NCBI GenBank assembly: GCA_016490735.1
Contig: JAEMWC010000658.1
Coordinates: forward strand, 166,001-230,000
DNA: 64,000 nucleotides
Direction: 5' to 3'
Source of the DNA: Pachyseris speciosa
Taxonomy: Eukaryota; Cnidaria; Anthozoa; Scleractinia; Pachyseridae
In this document: in pieces, positions 11,816 to 24,574 of the stretch
How positions within the stretch are numbered: position 1 is the stretch's first letter
Layout: the number at the start of each line of letters is the position of its first letter
The notes under the pieces: generated by a model
The model's input: the letters and a program-made list of their open reading frames with translations, nothing else
The model's database searches: none
Told to the model about the DNA's origin: nothing
Translations under genes and position numbers: made by a program

Positions 11816-12666
11816 TTGGTCAGCGGCTCTCAAGTTGCTCAGAAGAAAAGATGGCGGTCGTGTAGCTTCTCCGGTGATGTTAGCCGTTTTCTGTCATGAA
11901 AAACATCACCGTGCGAGCAATATAGATAGCTCAAGACGTAATACCAATTTCAAATTTATTCGGAGGTTACATTTACGCAAAGCTAGCAAGCTGATATTTT
12001 CGGTTCGCGTTGAATCGTCGAAAGAAGTAAGCTTACGTACGAGAATTTGAGGAAATGAACTGAATATGAGTTGAGCTAATATCCTTTAAAAGTATTTTTT
12101 TTCACTTTGAATTGACAAATAAAACATTCAAGTAAGTTCTGCCTTCATTCTTGATGGCTTTAGATCCGTCTGCGAGAAAGCCTACGGCAATGCCTCATGT
12201 TTGCCAATCTCTCAAAATAGTAGGCAAGGAGTGGAGATTGTTCAAAGTAGGAAAGTTCACAGGGCTCAAAGTTTCTCACGAAGTTCAGGCCGCAAGGTTT
12301 ACTTTTTCCGTTATGACATTGCCTATGGTACCTTATTTTAAGCTATGTTAATTTTATTCAAGTAGACCTTTCCACTTTTCGAAAACTACAGTCGAAACTT
12401 GGTGAGTTTTTGCTTTTGTGAACAAACTGTGCGATATGGGTGTCGTTTAACTTTCAGTACTGTCTGATTTCACGTCCAGTGGCCACAAAAGTTTATTTAG
12501 TAAATAAAGAATACATTATTTAACTGACTGTGGTGTTTGTATTTTGCAGAGGTTGTTATTTCGTGCTAAACCGTTGTTTAAAGTTCTATGAAATTTAGGG
12601 CTTGACACGGCTTGTCAGCGGTTTTCGCTTTGGTGAACTTAAAATCACTTAAAACTCCAAATATTT
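11816..12666. other. No recognised gene
   Basis: Two short plus frames (11835-12050 and 12151-12351) have no family signal. The text around 12465-12500 is an inverted match to about 4785-4818. This was the LINE's target neighbourhood. Confidence 0.3.
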
Positions 12667-15317
12667 AAGGAGGGTCTCCTATACCCCTTTGCCAAATGCA
12701 TTCACGTAAAAATATTTGGACTTTTCACGCATCACGGATAATTCCAAAATTCCTTCACTTTCACGCGGCAAAAATTGAGTAATTCGCGCTTCACGTTAAA
12801 TTGAAAAACAAATTCACGGATTAATGTTTCCCATCGAGTAACCAGTTTAGGCTATTTACACCCCATAGGTAGCTCGTTATATTTGTAATCTAAATGTCGC
12901 TAGGTCCGAAAGGACTTTTAACGGCTCTTTGCAGACGATTTTCCAAATGCTAGGGTATGGGAAATACCCCTAATGACGCTAAGGCTTCATGCTACAGAAC
13001 CTGTACGACTTAGTACAGTACCAAGGATTAGAAAAATTCATAGCATCAAGAATAGCATGGGGCTGTCACGGTGTCTATCACTGTTGCCGACAATCTCACA
13101 CGATCTTTCAGTATGACTAAAACAGTGGATAGCGTTTCTCGGGCGAAATGATTGGCTACTCAAATTCAGGATAGCAAGAGCTGTTCACCACGGAGACATT
13201 CCATCGTTTGTGCGTGAAAATCCCAATTGTTGACGGTTATAAATGAGTTAAGAATGACCATTTTTGAGCTCTATCATCTCACTGTTCTAGTATATAGTAA
13301 AACAATTGTTTATCTCATTGTCGGTGGTCACTAATAGATATTATCGCGGCTCAGCTATTCTTGCCCACCAATTCGTATGAAATCTCGTCCGCAGAATTTC
13401 AAGCGGCAAAACGAGATAACGAAGTAATCTCAGCTTTTCAAATAGAAAACAATATTGACTCACCTTGTTTGTGAAACACTTCATCAGTTTTCCTTCGTGT
13501 AGAGATGATGGTTTATGTAGCATCGCGGGACAAAAGAGATTTTAATATAAAAGAGGAAGGAAGCTCATTTATGGGTCAGAACACTAAAATAACTTTACAT
13601 TAATTCACTCAAAACATGATCGTTCACGAATCACGTTTAATTAAAGTCTTCGTTAACGTGTCACGCTTCAGGGGTCTTCCACTCAAGATCAAACTAACTC
13701 AGTAGAAATTACCATCATGCAACTTGTTTCCATGAATGATGACAAACGCAACGATGAATGAGTCTCTTGTTGCCATAGCAACAGAACAAGCTTTTGTCAA
13801 ATATCTTTAATAGTGCTTCCTCGGAAAAATAATTGAGCAGAAACACTTAGTCAGCGAGGCATGAAACATTTTTTTTAGAAATTATGTATGTATTGATCTA
13901 TGCTGTGAACCTACACTTGTGGACTGACTCTGGTTATTTGCATCGAGAAAAATCTTCAAAGTTTCACTTTGACAAAAATGGGTATTTTCTGCCCATACCT
14001 ACCATCAGTCTTTCAAATGTTATGAAAGAACAATTCCGCAGATTGGCTTTATTTTGATTCATTGCATGGAAGTTTGATCCCTAAAAAGCTGGTAAAACTA
14101 AAATCATGAAAAGCAAATAATTGTTGCCATCTACAAATTCCATGCTAGTTTCAAATTTCAAACCTGCATAGGGTCACACAAAAAATTGCTGTGGTCAGGT
14201 TTTGCCATCTTTCCCAGGAATATCACAGCAAAAGTGTTTGTTACACATGGGGAAAAGGGTAAAAAATCAAACATGCATGACAGTGCACTTCTCCATCGAA
14301 GTAATAGCATACAGATAGGATGTAAACAACATATCAGCTCAAAACTAGTGCAAGAATTAAATGAAAATCTTACCTCGCAAACGAGCAGTCTGAACAAATC
14401 TTTTTATGACTCAATCCTTTATTTAGAGAGTAAACATTACAAAACAGTTCCTCTGCTTTTAAATTAAGGAGGAAGCTTGAGGAAAAAAGGCAAACAATAG
14501 CTCTCTCAGCTCCCTTTTTATCAGCAACCTCAACCAAGCAGCCAAACAGCAAGAATTTGCCTCCCTTGCATCCTGGGAGGTTCCACATATCTTTGAGCGG
14601 GAAAGGCTCTTCCAAAACAATTTACCATTTTCTTTTAAGCCTCAGACCAGGCTTCAATCCTGCACCAAAAAATTTTCGGTCACGTTCAACATTCAATGAA
14701 ACTTCCGCCAGTGAAGATTGGAGCCCGGTGAGACAAGGCACGTCTGCTGTTAGGCCCCATGTCCACGAATAACAAACTGTCAGCAGATTCAAGCGAGCGT
14801 TCGAACAAAGTTGTTGTATTCGCAGTGCCAATAAGCGGTTCCTTGGAATTGGCAATGTTTAAGCCTTCTCAGCCCTTGATGATGAGCTCCGGCACCAGCA
14901 AATGTCCCAATACACAATAATTTAGGGCAATTTTGACAATTCCACGGTTAATTCTGCAAACGATTCAGCCGACCAGACAGTGAGTTCAAATGAGCCGAGT
15001 ATGGCCACGTGACCAGCAGTCATGTGACAAGATACATGCATAATGATACCCAGTCCTCCATCAAATATTTGGAGAAATAAGAGTCTTAATACCCCCCCCC
15101 CCCCCTCCCAACTCACTTTTAGCAAAAAACTAATGGTTTCTTCATATGCTCTTCAGTGGAAGACCACCTTAATGGAAAAACTGCTTTCACGCTCACGTGA
15201 AAATGGTCTTGACACGGTCAATCTCGAATCACGAATAAATAAAAAGTTAAATCACGTTTCACGAGGAAAAAATCGGCTCAATTACGTTTCACGTAAAAAG
15301 TATAGGGGACCCTCTTT
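12667..15317. mobile_element. Possible 2.65-kb inverted-repeat element with TCACG-rich ends
   Basis: The left end AAGGAGGGTCTCCTATACC (12667) mirrors the right end GGGGACCCTCTTT (ending 15317). Both subterminal zones are crowded with ACGTAAA/TTCACG phrases, and related phrases recur at 13620-13700. The right end abuts recombinase coding sequence, as if inserted into it. No transposase is seen; short frames at 14158-14855 have no recognised family. The boundary is tentative. Confidence 0.4.
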
Positions 15318-15639
15318 AAGAAAACCGATCAAGCCGATTGTGGTTTTAGTACAAGCACTTCAAAATCTTGCTGATTCTAGTAATTCAAGTTACATCCTGA
15401 GAAGTGGTAAGATTTCTTATACTAGGTGTAGGGAAATTCTTAGAGGTTGCTTAAGTAAGCTGGGTTATAACCCTAATGATTACGGTCTTCATAGTTTAAG
15501 ATCCGGTGGTATTACATCTATATTGCGTAATAGTAGTAATTCGGTTCGGAAAGACTACTTAAAATACATGGCAGATGAAAGTCCGATTCTGCTAAGGATA
15601 TGTATGTTGAAGAGAGCCTTGAGAATAGATTGCAAGTAA
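15300..15639 (+). pseudogene. Tyrosine recombinase C-terminus, tandem copy A
   Basis: The frame encodes the catalytic end of a DIRS/Crypton-like tyrosine recombinase. It has YTRCREILR, then GLHSLRSGG carrying the conserved His-x-x-Arg. A frame shift near 15548 destroys the second His/Trp box and the catalytic Tyr, so this copy ends in a different frame. The unit is duplicated head to tail with the next entry (period about 368 bases). The N-terminal half is missing. Confidence 0.7.
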
Positions 15640-16032
15640 AAAATCGGCTCAATTACGTTTCACGTAAAAAGTATAGGGGACCCTCTTTAAGAGAACCGAT
15701 CAAGCCGATTGTGGTTTTAGTACAAGCACTTCAAAATCTTGCTGATTCTAGTAATTCAAGTTATACCCTGAGAAGTGGTAAGATTTCTTATACTAGGTGT
15801 AGGGAAATTCTTAGAGATTGCTTAAGTAAGCTGGGTTATAACCCTAATGATTACGGTCTTCATAGTTTAAGATCCGGTGGTATTACATCTATATTGCGTC
15901 ATAGTAATAATTCGGTTCCCGAAAGACTACTTAAAATACATGGCAGATGAAAGTCCGATTCTGCTAAGGATATGTATGTTGAAGAGAGCCTTGAGAATAG
16001 ATTGCAAGTAACTAAGTATTTATGTTTGTAAT
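15640..16032 (+). pseudogene. Tyrosine recombinase C-terminus, tandem copy B
   Basis: This is a second copy of the same unit, nearly identical to copy A. It keeps the GLHSLRSGG box and the in-frame continuation to the HGR box, where a TGA replaces the expected Trp codon. The frame beyond still encodes the Tyr-bearing MYVEESLENRLQV segment and ends at a TAA at 16030-16032. It is non-functional. Confidence 0.7.
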
Positions 16033-16240
16033 ATTATCGAGCGTTTATTCCTCTGTGAAGAATCGTAAAAAAAAAATTGTATTGTGCTACGGATAATTTA
16101 GTCTACGATGTAATAAACTGTGTTTTGGACCCGATTGCGTATCCTCCAATATTCCTTGTCTGATTTATTTGTATTACGGGAATTTAAGGGTAAAATAATT
16201 TACGTTCGTCAGAGCGAAGCGAGTTAGAACATAAGCGAGA
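16033..16240. repeat. 3' flank of the recombinase element, inverted copy at 24.85-25.43 kb
   Basis: Text such as TCGAGCGTTTATT and TTTGTATTACGGGAATTTAA recurs in reverse complement at about 24845-25435, where a segment of about 320 bases interrupts it. It marks the end of the tyrosine-recombinase repeat. Confidence 0.65.
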
Positions 16241-17424
16241 TTTATCATTATGAATCAACTGGATGCGGTCTGTGTTAGACTATATACTATTACAAAAGAA
16301 TCATACCTTTTTGTAGATTTATTGTAAGATTATTCATGGAATAACTTTCAATTTAGAAACTGCTGAACCGTATACAGACGGCTTTATTCAACCCAGACCG
16401 TTAGATATGCGGTTATGTGTAAAAATTATGCATGTTGTGATAAAAGCGTCAAATTTGGCACAAGAGACCTTTTTTACGTACTTATCAATTTAAGATATGG
16501 AGCCATCCTGAACGATAAGAAATTGGCATGTTGTAAGGGTTTTTCAAAATGGCCGCTTAGCTAAACCGGAGGTGAAAATTATGACAGCCGAACACTGGGA
16601 ATTGCCATTTATTTCATTCTCAAAAGTAGCCTTACGATTTCATTTTCATTAGATCTAGATATGTATTGTTGATAAAAAATATGAGTCCAAAACATTGTTT
16701 TCGTTATGAAGTACATTCCACATGGGAATGATTTCGTGCAAACCGGAAGTTGAAGATGTCACATTCGTTTATCCTTTAGGATTATTTTTTACAGTGTTGT
16801 TCTTGTTCTGTTTTTGCAATAAACAAGCACAAGTGCAAAGTGCTGTGCACTTCACGGCAGCTTCAACGCATTAGCAGTTTCCACGACATCGTATCCTTCC
16901 TTACAGCTACACTTGACAAGATCTTTGCAACTGGCTGTACCGTATGGAAATGTTGTCCAGAGTGGTTGTCAACCCTCGGTGATAGACGAGCATCCCCAGT
17001 CGTGTGGACAAGGAAGCTGTGGATGAGGCTTACATGCCTGTCCCCAGCAATGATGCAGTAGTGTCGCTTGAGTTAGAAGAATAGCATCAAGGCCTCATGA
17101 TCATGACCGTTTGAAGGCTCAAATATCTATATAAATATAGTCAAATTTGCTGCCATATCTAGTGACATAAATTAGATAAAAGGTAAACTAATCTGAACAA
17201 TGCTGAACCTCATGTTAAAATTATTCGCTTATAATCTTATCTATTAACTTAAATAAAATGCTTTACATTCTTTTAAAAAGGAAAGTCTTCGCTTTCGTCT
17301 TAAGACAATCAACTGATTCAGTGATTGTCTGATCTCTTTTTTCGCGGGACTTCATATCAGCAATTTTCAAAAATCACGAAATTAAAGACCCGCGAAAACC
17401 AGTTTTGGCGACAATTAAGCACGA
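16241..17424. other. No recognised gene
   Basis: Short frames only; 16840-17061 has no family signal. No clear inverted or tandem repeats were seen. Confidence 0.3.
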
Positions 17425-17812
17425 GAAATTTAATAACCCGCTGACGCTGGCATCACTGAATATTGAAGTTGTGTCAGTTCCTGCAAACGTGACAGATTTC
17501 TTCCAGCCTCTCGATCTTACTGTAAGTGGAGAGGCTGAGCGGTTCATGAAGGACCAGTTTACTGAATAATATTCAGCAGAAATCCAAAAGGAAATGGAAT
17601 CACGAACAAGTACTTATGACATTGAAGTCGATTTAAGATTGCCTCTCCTAAAGCCCTTGCATACCAGCTGGATGTAAAGCCTATACAGCCTCTTGACTAG
17701 CAATGAGGGAAAGCGCTACGTTGGTAAAGGATCGGAGATAGCAGGAGTTACTGGAATAGTAACACTCCCCAAAGAACCATTCGAAGAAATTCATTATGTC
17801 CTTCAGCTGTAA
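17425..17812 (+). pseudogene. Pogo/Tigger-type DDE transposase remnant
   Basis: The translation shows VVSVPANVTDFFQPLDLTV, the conserved block near the third catalytic residue of pogo-type (DDE_1) transposases. It is followed by a helical region and DIEVDLRLPLLKPLH, which I associate with the same family. In-frame stops at about 17567 and 17690 break it. The DNA-binding domain and first catalytic Asp are not present nearby. Confidence 0.6.
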
Positions 17813-18063
17813 GCGCAAATACCGACGGTGTCATGTACTCTTGTATAACTCTGCTTTGTTGCAAACGAGCATGTCAAACTGTTTTCAGTTTCGTTTTGTT
17901 AAAATATGGTTTTGTTCAGTATCATTGAAAAGTAGTGTTGTGGAAAATTAAAATCGCTGTGCCAATTCTGAGACTTCCTACCGTTTGTTAATGCGGATCA
18001 GCACATGTACATCTACAACGGTAACTTGCAAAATCCTTTCAATTTAAAGACAGTTTGCAAGTG

Positions 18064-18270
18064 GTATAATGATAATGACAATGACAATGACAATGACAAT
18101 GACAATGACAATGACAATGACAATGACAATGACAATGACAATGACAATGACAATGACAATGACAATGACAATGACAATGACAATGACAATGACAATGACA
18201 ATGACAATGACGATGACGATGACGATGACAATGACAATGACAATGATAATGATAATGATAATGATAATAA
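18064..18270. repeat. GACAAT hexanucleotide array
   Basis: About 30 units of GACAAT, with a short GACGAT variant block near 18210 and GATAAT variants at the end. Its period of six keeps several frames open on both strands, giving spurious poly-dipeptide frames. Confidence 0.95.
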
Positions 18271-18454
18271 CAATAATAAACAAAATCGCAAAAGCCTTTT
18301 CTCGGAGAAACCTTTGGTGTATGAAATTGTTTCTAATCGATCATATAATTTCGATGAATTTGATTTCACGCCATAAAAATGTAGTGGAACGCGCTTAGAA
18401 CATTGCCGGCATATCATTCAATATTTTGCCAGTTCCGCCATGCAAAAGGACTTA

Positions 18455-19370
18455 CGAAAGGCCAGAACAAGGCTTAACCTTTACTAATCTTGAATTCTCT
18501 CCCACGAGGATGCTTGTATAAATAGATCTTTATCGAAATAGCTATATTTTGTGTTTTAATTGTTTTTTTCAAGCACTTGAAAATATCATGCATGATAACC
18601 AAAACCTATATTGCTCAAGGAGCGCGTGAGCTTGCGAGGCCACTGCATTCTAGATTTGTAAAATGACTCAATCATGTATATTTACAATCACCATATACTC
18701 TTTTAAGTAAAGCCTTTGTTTGAAAAGGCGAAAGCCTTCATGTAGGGGTGACCAAGTCTATAAACATACTATCTAGTTGCTATGGCTATGGGATTTCCTG
18801 CGGAGTTCAGTTTGACATCCTCACGTACACCAGTTTCGCAACTATCTGCGATTGTGTGAGTGTGTGTGTGTGTGTGTTTTTTGTCGTTGTTGTTGTTGTT
18901 GTTGTTTTTTTTTTTTCGAGAGAGAGAGAGATGGAAAAGCAATAACTCCTACAATCCTTTATACAGATCGACAGTCCGAAAGGTAAGTGATTATTTTCTC
19001 TTTTATTTTTTATACTTCTTTTTTTAAATTTGCCTTTTGGTAACCCTTTGAACATGTAGTCGAGACCAGTTTTTTTTATTCAAGGGAAGATAAGCTGTAT
19101 ACTTACGCATGCACGCGGCGAAATATTTTGGCTTTCCTCGACAGGCTTTAAACCACGCATTCATGCCACCACAATTGTATGGTTTAAAGTCTTCTTCAAC
19201 CTTTTCGCTACGTTGCTGTTCCAATTTCCGTGAAATGTGCCGATGAAGGATCAACTTGGGTCATTTGAGCCAGTATAAACGATGTACGAATGTACTACGA
19301 TTTTGTAACTTGACCTTGTTCAATTTTCACCACGGTAAACGCTCAAGTGTAAACACGGCATAAACATCTT
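18455..19370. repeat. Dispersed repeat, inverted partner of 29270-30105
   Basis: Long stretches match the reverse complement of 29270-30105, for example CTTGCGAGGCCACTGCATTC near 18634 and TTTATAGACTTGGTCACC in the other orientation. A TG tract (about 18856-18878) and GTT tract (about 18884-18905) sit in this copy only. Nothing coding was recognised. Confidence 0.65.
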
Positions 19371-19550
19371 TTGGTGGAGGACAACTGAATAAGGACAGCT
19401 TGTTTCGTTTTGATGAGCCTTCACATCTTCAGGAAATGCTAACTGAGTACTTTGAATTGCTTTGTAAAACGTGTTTTACAAATTATCTCCAATATATTAA
19501 TTGGAAAGAAATTTGTAAATCAATATTACCGCAGTGCAAAAGATAAACTT

Positions 19551-20503
19551 TTAAAGGCCCGGCCAAACGAGTGCAACATCATCCAACATTGTTGAATCCA
19601 ACATTGTTAGACGATGTTGCACAGTGTTGAACGAGGTGGCCAAACGAATGCAACATGTTGGATTCAACACTTGGTCTCAAGGGTTTGGGACCAAAATTTA
19701 CCAAGACTCCTTAGAAAGCTAACCCGTGCCATGTTGTCTTTGTTTGTCCAGAAAATGCTACCAGACCGATAACTGTACATAAAGCCTGGTTTTCACTAGC
19801 GACTCAAACACAAGCGGCCGCATAAGCGCAAGCACAAGAGCGCGTATTTCACAATGAAAACAGGCTTAACGCAAGCATAAGCATAAGCATAAGCATAAGC
19901 GCAAGCACAAGCCCAAGCGCTTATATTATGCTTGCGTTCGCTTGCGTAGTGTTCGTTTTCACTTAGCATAAGCTACTTATGCGGCTTGCGTTTGTGCTTG
20001 CGTCGCTGGTGAAAACCAGGCTTCAGTGTTTCGACCTCCGCGTAAGACAATCTTCTCGCTTTCGCTCGTCTTACAGTTTCAGCTACTCCTTTTCCCTTTC
20101 GCTTTCTTTTTGACGAGAGATCGCTTGTGTTAGAGCTCTTTTCGTCGAAAGATTGAAAACTTTGCTCCTTCGTGGGCTGTATCTTGAACAATCACGCGGC
20201 AACGCGCGAAGCAAGTATAAACAATGAATACAGATACCGCAAAGTCAGCTCAGTGGGCATGCGCGCGTTCAACATTGTTGAAAACAGTGGCCAAACGAAT
20301 GCAACATTGTTGTTCACACCTGAGAACAAAAGTAATGTTGGATGATGTTGAAGACGATGTTTGATGGATATCAAACTTCGTCCAACATCATCCAACATCA
20401 TGCAACATCGTGTAACATGGTGGCCAAACGAGTGCAACATGTTGAAGTCAACAATGTTGGACGATGTTGCATCAACATGTTGGATCCGTTTGGCCGGCCT
20501 TAA
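19551..20503. mobile_element. TTAA-flanked MITE
   Basis: The ends are TTAA plus AGGCCCGGCCAAACG at 19551 and CGTTTGGCCGGCC plus TTAA ending 20503. Both subterminal regions are packed with short CAACATTGTTG/CAACATCATCC palindrome-like motifs, probably binding sites or hairpins. The TTAA duplication fits piggyBac-type mobility. It contains another element at 19783-20023. Confidence 0.7.
19783..20023. mobile_element. Nested MITE with AAGCCTGGTTTTCAC ends
   Basis: AAGCCTGGTTTTCACTAGCG at the left mirrors CGCTGGTGAAAACCAGGCTT at the right. The interior is made of GCAAGC/GCATAAGC repeats on one arm and their complements on the other. It lies inside the TTAA MITE, so it is younger. Confidence 0.7.
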
Positions 20504-22250
20504 CATCGAAACTCTCATCCGGTTTAAGAATATAAAGTTCCAGTATTTTTTTATAATTTATCAATTTTGCCTAGTGGATGGTTTAAATATGTATTACGTT
20601 GCTTAGACAAAAATTTTTGTTTTCAGCATGGTAACCTGGTTGCTTTAACGGCAGTCAATCCACTTCCTGGTGATGCAAATCCACTTTCGGTAAAGATGAC
20701 GGCATTTTTCAAACATCCTCTTAATTTGTGTCAAACTTAATTTCGGCGGTGGCTCCATATCTGAAATCTTTCCCTGCGTTATATTGCTTATTTTCACCAA
20801 GTTTGGCGCCTTCATCACAAAGTGCACAATTCTTACCAAAATCTGCACATAACCGCGGGATTATAATAGGTTATGTTAACAGCAGTGTAACCTGTGCAGG
20901 GAAACACTCCTACCATAAGTTTTGAGCAATAACAACTCATCAAAGAACGATCTAGGTGACCCAACTTTTATTGTTGAGCGTCAATTAGCATCTCGATATC
21001 CAAGACATCAAAGTTTCAAAAAATATCGCATACGCGGATTCCGGGTCACCATAAATTTTCGACATTTTAAGGTGGCTCTGAATACGCTGCCACGAATTCG
21101 TTTGTTCATCAATGGTTGGACACTTTTTTATACCACTATCATTGATTTCAAATGGCAGAGTGCTAGTATTGATTCATCAAAGTTAAACGTGTGCTCGAAA
21201 GTGATGGAAACCGGAGTCAGCCACATCATTAACTTGTTAAACAGGACCTTACCTTTGCTGAAAGATGTAGTTATTCAATACTGGCAAAAGGATACTCGAA
21301 AAAAATGCTTTGCTAAAAGGACAGGTTTTTAAGAGCTTTTCCAACATTAAAAATATTACAGCATTCGGTATGTTCCGTTCCATATTAGGGTGGCGCTGCG
21401 ACTGCAAAAAATTAAAGTAGTTGTATGCCCAAGGTTGGTAATTCGTCCGGAAAAGACGTCAGTGACTTCTGTCCCGGAAGATGTGTACACGAAATTGCAA
21501 CGTAAGGTGGTCTGTTCAAAGATATTGAAATTAAGATATATTGGGGGATTCACTAAATTGAGACTGTCCTATTCCGCGGACACTTTGTACATATCGAAGT
21601 TTAAGGAACCATGACTCATGAATTAAAAGAAAGACGCCTACCACTCAAATATATTGCAAAATGATTCTTAAATATGCGAAAGGTAAAACTCGGATTCTAG
21701 CCAACCTGACTCTCTGCTAACGCTATAAAAGAGAACTTTGCACCTGATATTCAAACATTTGTTGTTGCATCGGCAGACTGTTGCAAGAAAGTGAACAAAC
21801 AAAACTAAGAGAGTTTTAACAGTATTCAGCCTGAAATGGAGAGAATCTTCTTTGATACTGTTGTAAGTAAAAACTCTGATTATTAATCTAGAAAACGAAC
21901 GAATATACATTTCCATGCATGTTCACCTAATTTGTTTAAAATGGAAGGAAGTTAGCTTTGTTTAGTTGCAAGTACTAATCATTGTTACGTAATTGAAATG
22001 TGTTCGACATTGAGGGACAAAATGAAATTTTTCGTATATGACTAAGGCTGTGAAATGAATGGGGTAAGCTGTGATAGCAATATGCTTACAACAATGTTTC
22101 GAGTGAAGAGCCGAAAAAAGAGGCATAGTAAAACATTCGAAAACTCGGCCAGCAATCACTTCGTTTATGTCAAACATTTGTTCGCAACGCCAAATGTTTG
22201 GTGAGAGTGCTTGATCTGAATCAAACATGGAAAACCATTTCAATATAATA
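20504..22250. other. No recognised gene
   Basis: A plus frame at 20922-21332 (136 codons, TTG start) and shorter ones have no family I recognise. About 22140-22245 carries AAACATTTGTT/AAATGTTTG phrases akin to the repeat family of 8625-10530. A 28-base tract at about 22251 recurs inverted at about 24386. Confidence 0.3.
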
Positions 22251-22543
22251 CGAAAATTTGGTTTATCAACGGAGTTGATACCGAGAACATCTTCGTGACG
22301 TTGAGAAAGATGACAAAGGTGCATCCAAACCAGTCGCTCAGCATTTTAATCTCCCTAGCCAGTCCAAACAACACATGTCGATCTCCGGCCTTTCCCTACA
22401 TCAAGGTACCACGGAAAGCCGTAAAAATCTGGAGCAAAAATTGATTTTTCAAATCGGCACTCTTAATCCCCACGGTATCAACGAGCGCTTTTCATTCAGT
22501 TAATTTATTCCTGTTGTTCACGTTACCATGTTACTATCCTGCG

Positions 22544-22595
22544 ATCAGGCGTTCTTTTTCTTTTGCACGGGGGAGGGAGAAAAAGAACGCCTGAT
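22544..22595. repeat. Perfect 17-bp hairpin
   Basis: ATCAGGCGTTCTTTTTC at 22544-22560 is exactly complementary to GAAAAAGAACGCCTGAT at 22579-22595, with an 18-base loop. The left breakpoint of the 719-bp duplication (about 22565) falls in the loop. Confidence 0.8.
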
Positions 22596-24002
22596 ACAAT
22601 TACTGTACGAGTCGCTTGCCGCCCCTCGGTTGTTTACCTGTCAACAGCGATGTTATCTTGTGTCATACGATAAATGTCAGCCAATCAGATTTTACCAGAA
22701 ATCCATGCGGTAATCGCGGCAAGGAAAAGCACGACTACTTTCTTGAATAATGCTTAACCATTGGTGTGTTTTCTCTGTTGAAAACGTCAAGAAAAAAAAA
22801 ATCTGCCGGTGGAACATCAGAATCCTTTATTTTATCGTAAAGCGATCAAAAGTGTGGGAATGAAACTTTGATTCTGCAGTAGCACGTCTTGCAACAAGTG
22901 CGCCATGAATATTAAAATGATCGTCAATTGTTGTACATAGTACTTCCATAATTTCATTTTCCGATTTCTCTGTGAATAATGACACCTCAATCGCGGCAGC
23001 ACAATCCGCCTTCCTTTAATTTCCGACTTCTTGGTTCCATGTATATTGCAGGGGACTCACCACAACTACCGTAAAGATGTTTTGGAATCAGTAGAACGAT
23101 GCATTTTTGTTTTCACCGCTTTCGGAACAACTAGTAAATAACTCTCCTGCCAAATCCTGTGGAAAGTACGGCTGCAACGTCTTCTTTTAAGCATAAGATC
23201 CTTAGGATGCATTCCATCGGCTCTTCCTTCAAGGATTTTTGAATAAACTCTCGAAGAGAGTAAGTTATAGCTGCATAAAATTCGCACGGGGGAGGGAGAA
23301 AAAGAACGCCTGATACAATTACTGTACGAGTCGCTTGCCGCCCCTCGGTTGTTTACCTGTCAACAGCGATGTTATCTTGTGTCATACGATAAATGTCAGC
23401 CAATCAGATTTTACCAGAAATCCATGCGGTAATCGCGGCAAGGAAAAGCACGACTACTTTTTTGAATAATGCTTAACCATTGGTGTGTTTTCTCTGTTGA
23501 AAACGTCAAGAAAAAAAAAATCTGCCGGTGGAACATCAGAATCCTTTATTTTATCGTAAAGCGATCAAAAGTGTGGGAATGAAACTTTGATTCTGCAGTA
23601 GCACGTCTTGCAACAAGTGCGCCATGAATATTAAAATGATCGTCAATTGTTGTACATAGTACTTCCATAATTTCATTTTCCGATTTCTCTGTGAATAATG
23701 ACACCTCAATCGCGGCAGCACAATCCGCCTTCCTTTAATTTCCGACTTCTTGGTTCCATGTATATTGCAGGGGACTCACCACAACTACCGTAAAGATGTT
23801 TTGGAATCAGTAGAACGATGCATTTTTGTTTTCACCGCTTTCGGAACAACTAGTAAATAACTCTCCTGCCAAATCCTGTGGAAAGTACGGCTGCAACGTC
23901 TTCTTTTAAGCATAAGATCCTTAGGATGCATTCCATCGGCTCTTCCTTCAAGGATTTTTGAATAAACTCTCGAAGAGAGTAAGTTATAGCTGCATAAAAT
24001 TC
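22565..24002. repeat. 719-bp tandem duplication
   Basis: 22565-23283 and 23284-24002 are almost identical; I saw only isolated differences such as C/T near 22744 and its partner. Each copy starts GCACGGGGGAGGGAG and ends GCTGCATAAAATTC. A minus-strand frame of 70-90 codons is present in both copies with no known family. Confidence 0.9.
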
Positions 24003-24521
24003 GCCTCGGCAGCCGACATAACGGCTCACTAGTGTTGAGTTTGCACCGGAAGTCACATATGTAAATCAAGTAACCCGAATCAGAACGGGACTCAAAAGAC
24101 TCTTTTGTTCTACGACCAATCAGACAAAACTCCAGATTCTGGCTTTTTTACATGTGATCTCGTAAAGAAATTTATCCTGCCCTCCTCCCCTCAGCGACTT
24201 GTAGAGAATATAGGGAGAGGGCATGATTTCAGGCTACCATGTTACCACCAATAGCGTAAGTCCATTTTCTGTATATAAACCATACACAACCCACAATTCC
24301 TCGATTCGCTCCGTCGAAGGGCTAACGCTCGAAACATCAGCTAATCGAATCCCTGTACGGGGATCAATTTACATTATCAACTCCGTTGATAAACCAAATT
24401 TTCGTGTTTCACGCCCCCACCGACGGAGCATCACAGCTTCTTTAGAAATTAATCCCCTTTATTCATTTCAATATAATGTTAAGTTGTCTAAGGCCGCTAA
24501 TAAAAAAGGTCACACATGTTC

Positions 24522-24574
<53 letters not shown>

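Noticed and set aside
18005..18417. Long open frames on both strands across the hexanucleotide array
   Set aside because: A repeat period of six leaves frames open automatically; the products are pure dipeptide or tripeptide runs with no flanking coding signal.
20922..21332. 136-codon plus frame as a gene
   Set aside because: It needs a TTG start, has no recognisable family and lies in repeat-rich DNA; length alone is not enough.
22251..24413. Transposon bounded by the inverted 28-base ATCAACTCCGTTGATAAACC tracts
   Set aside because: The similarity stops abruptly at the tract on both sides, and the tract is common in such genomes, so two independent retroelement fragments are more likely.
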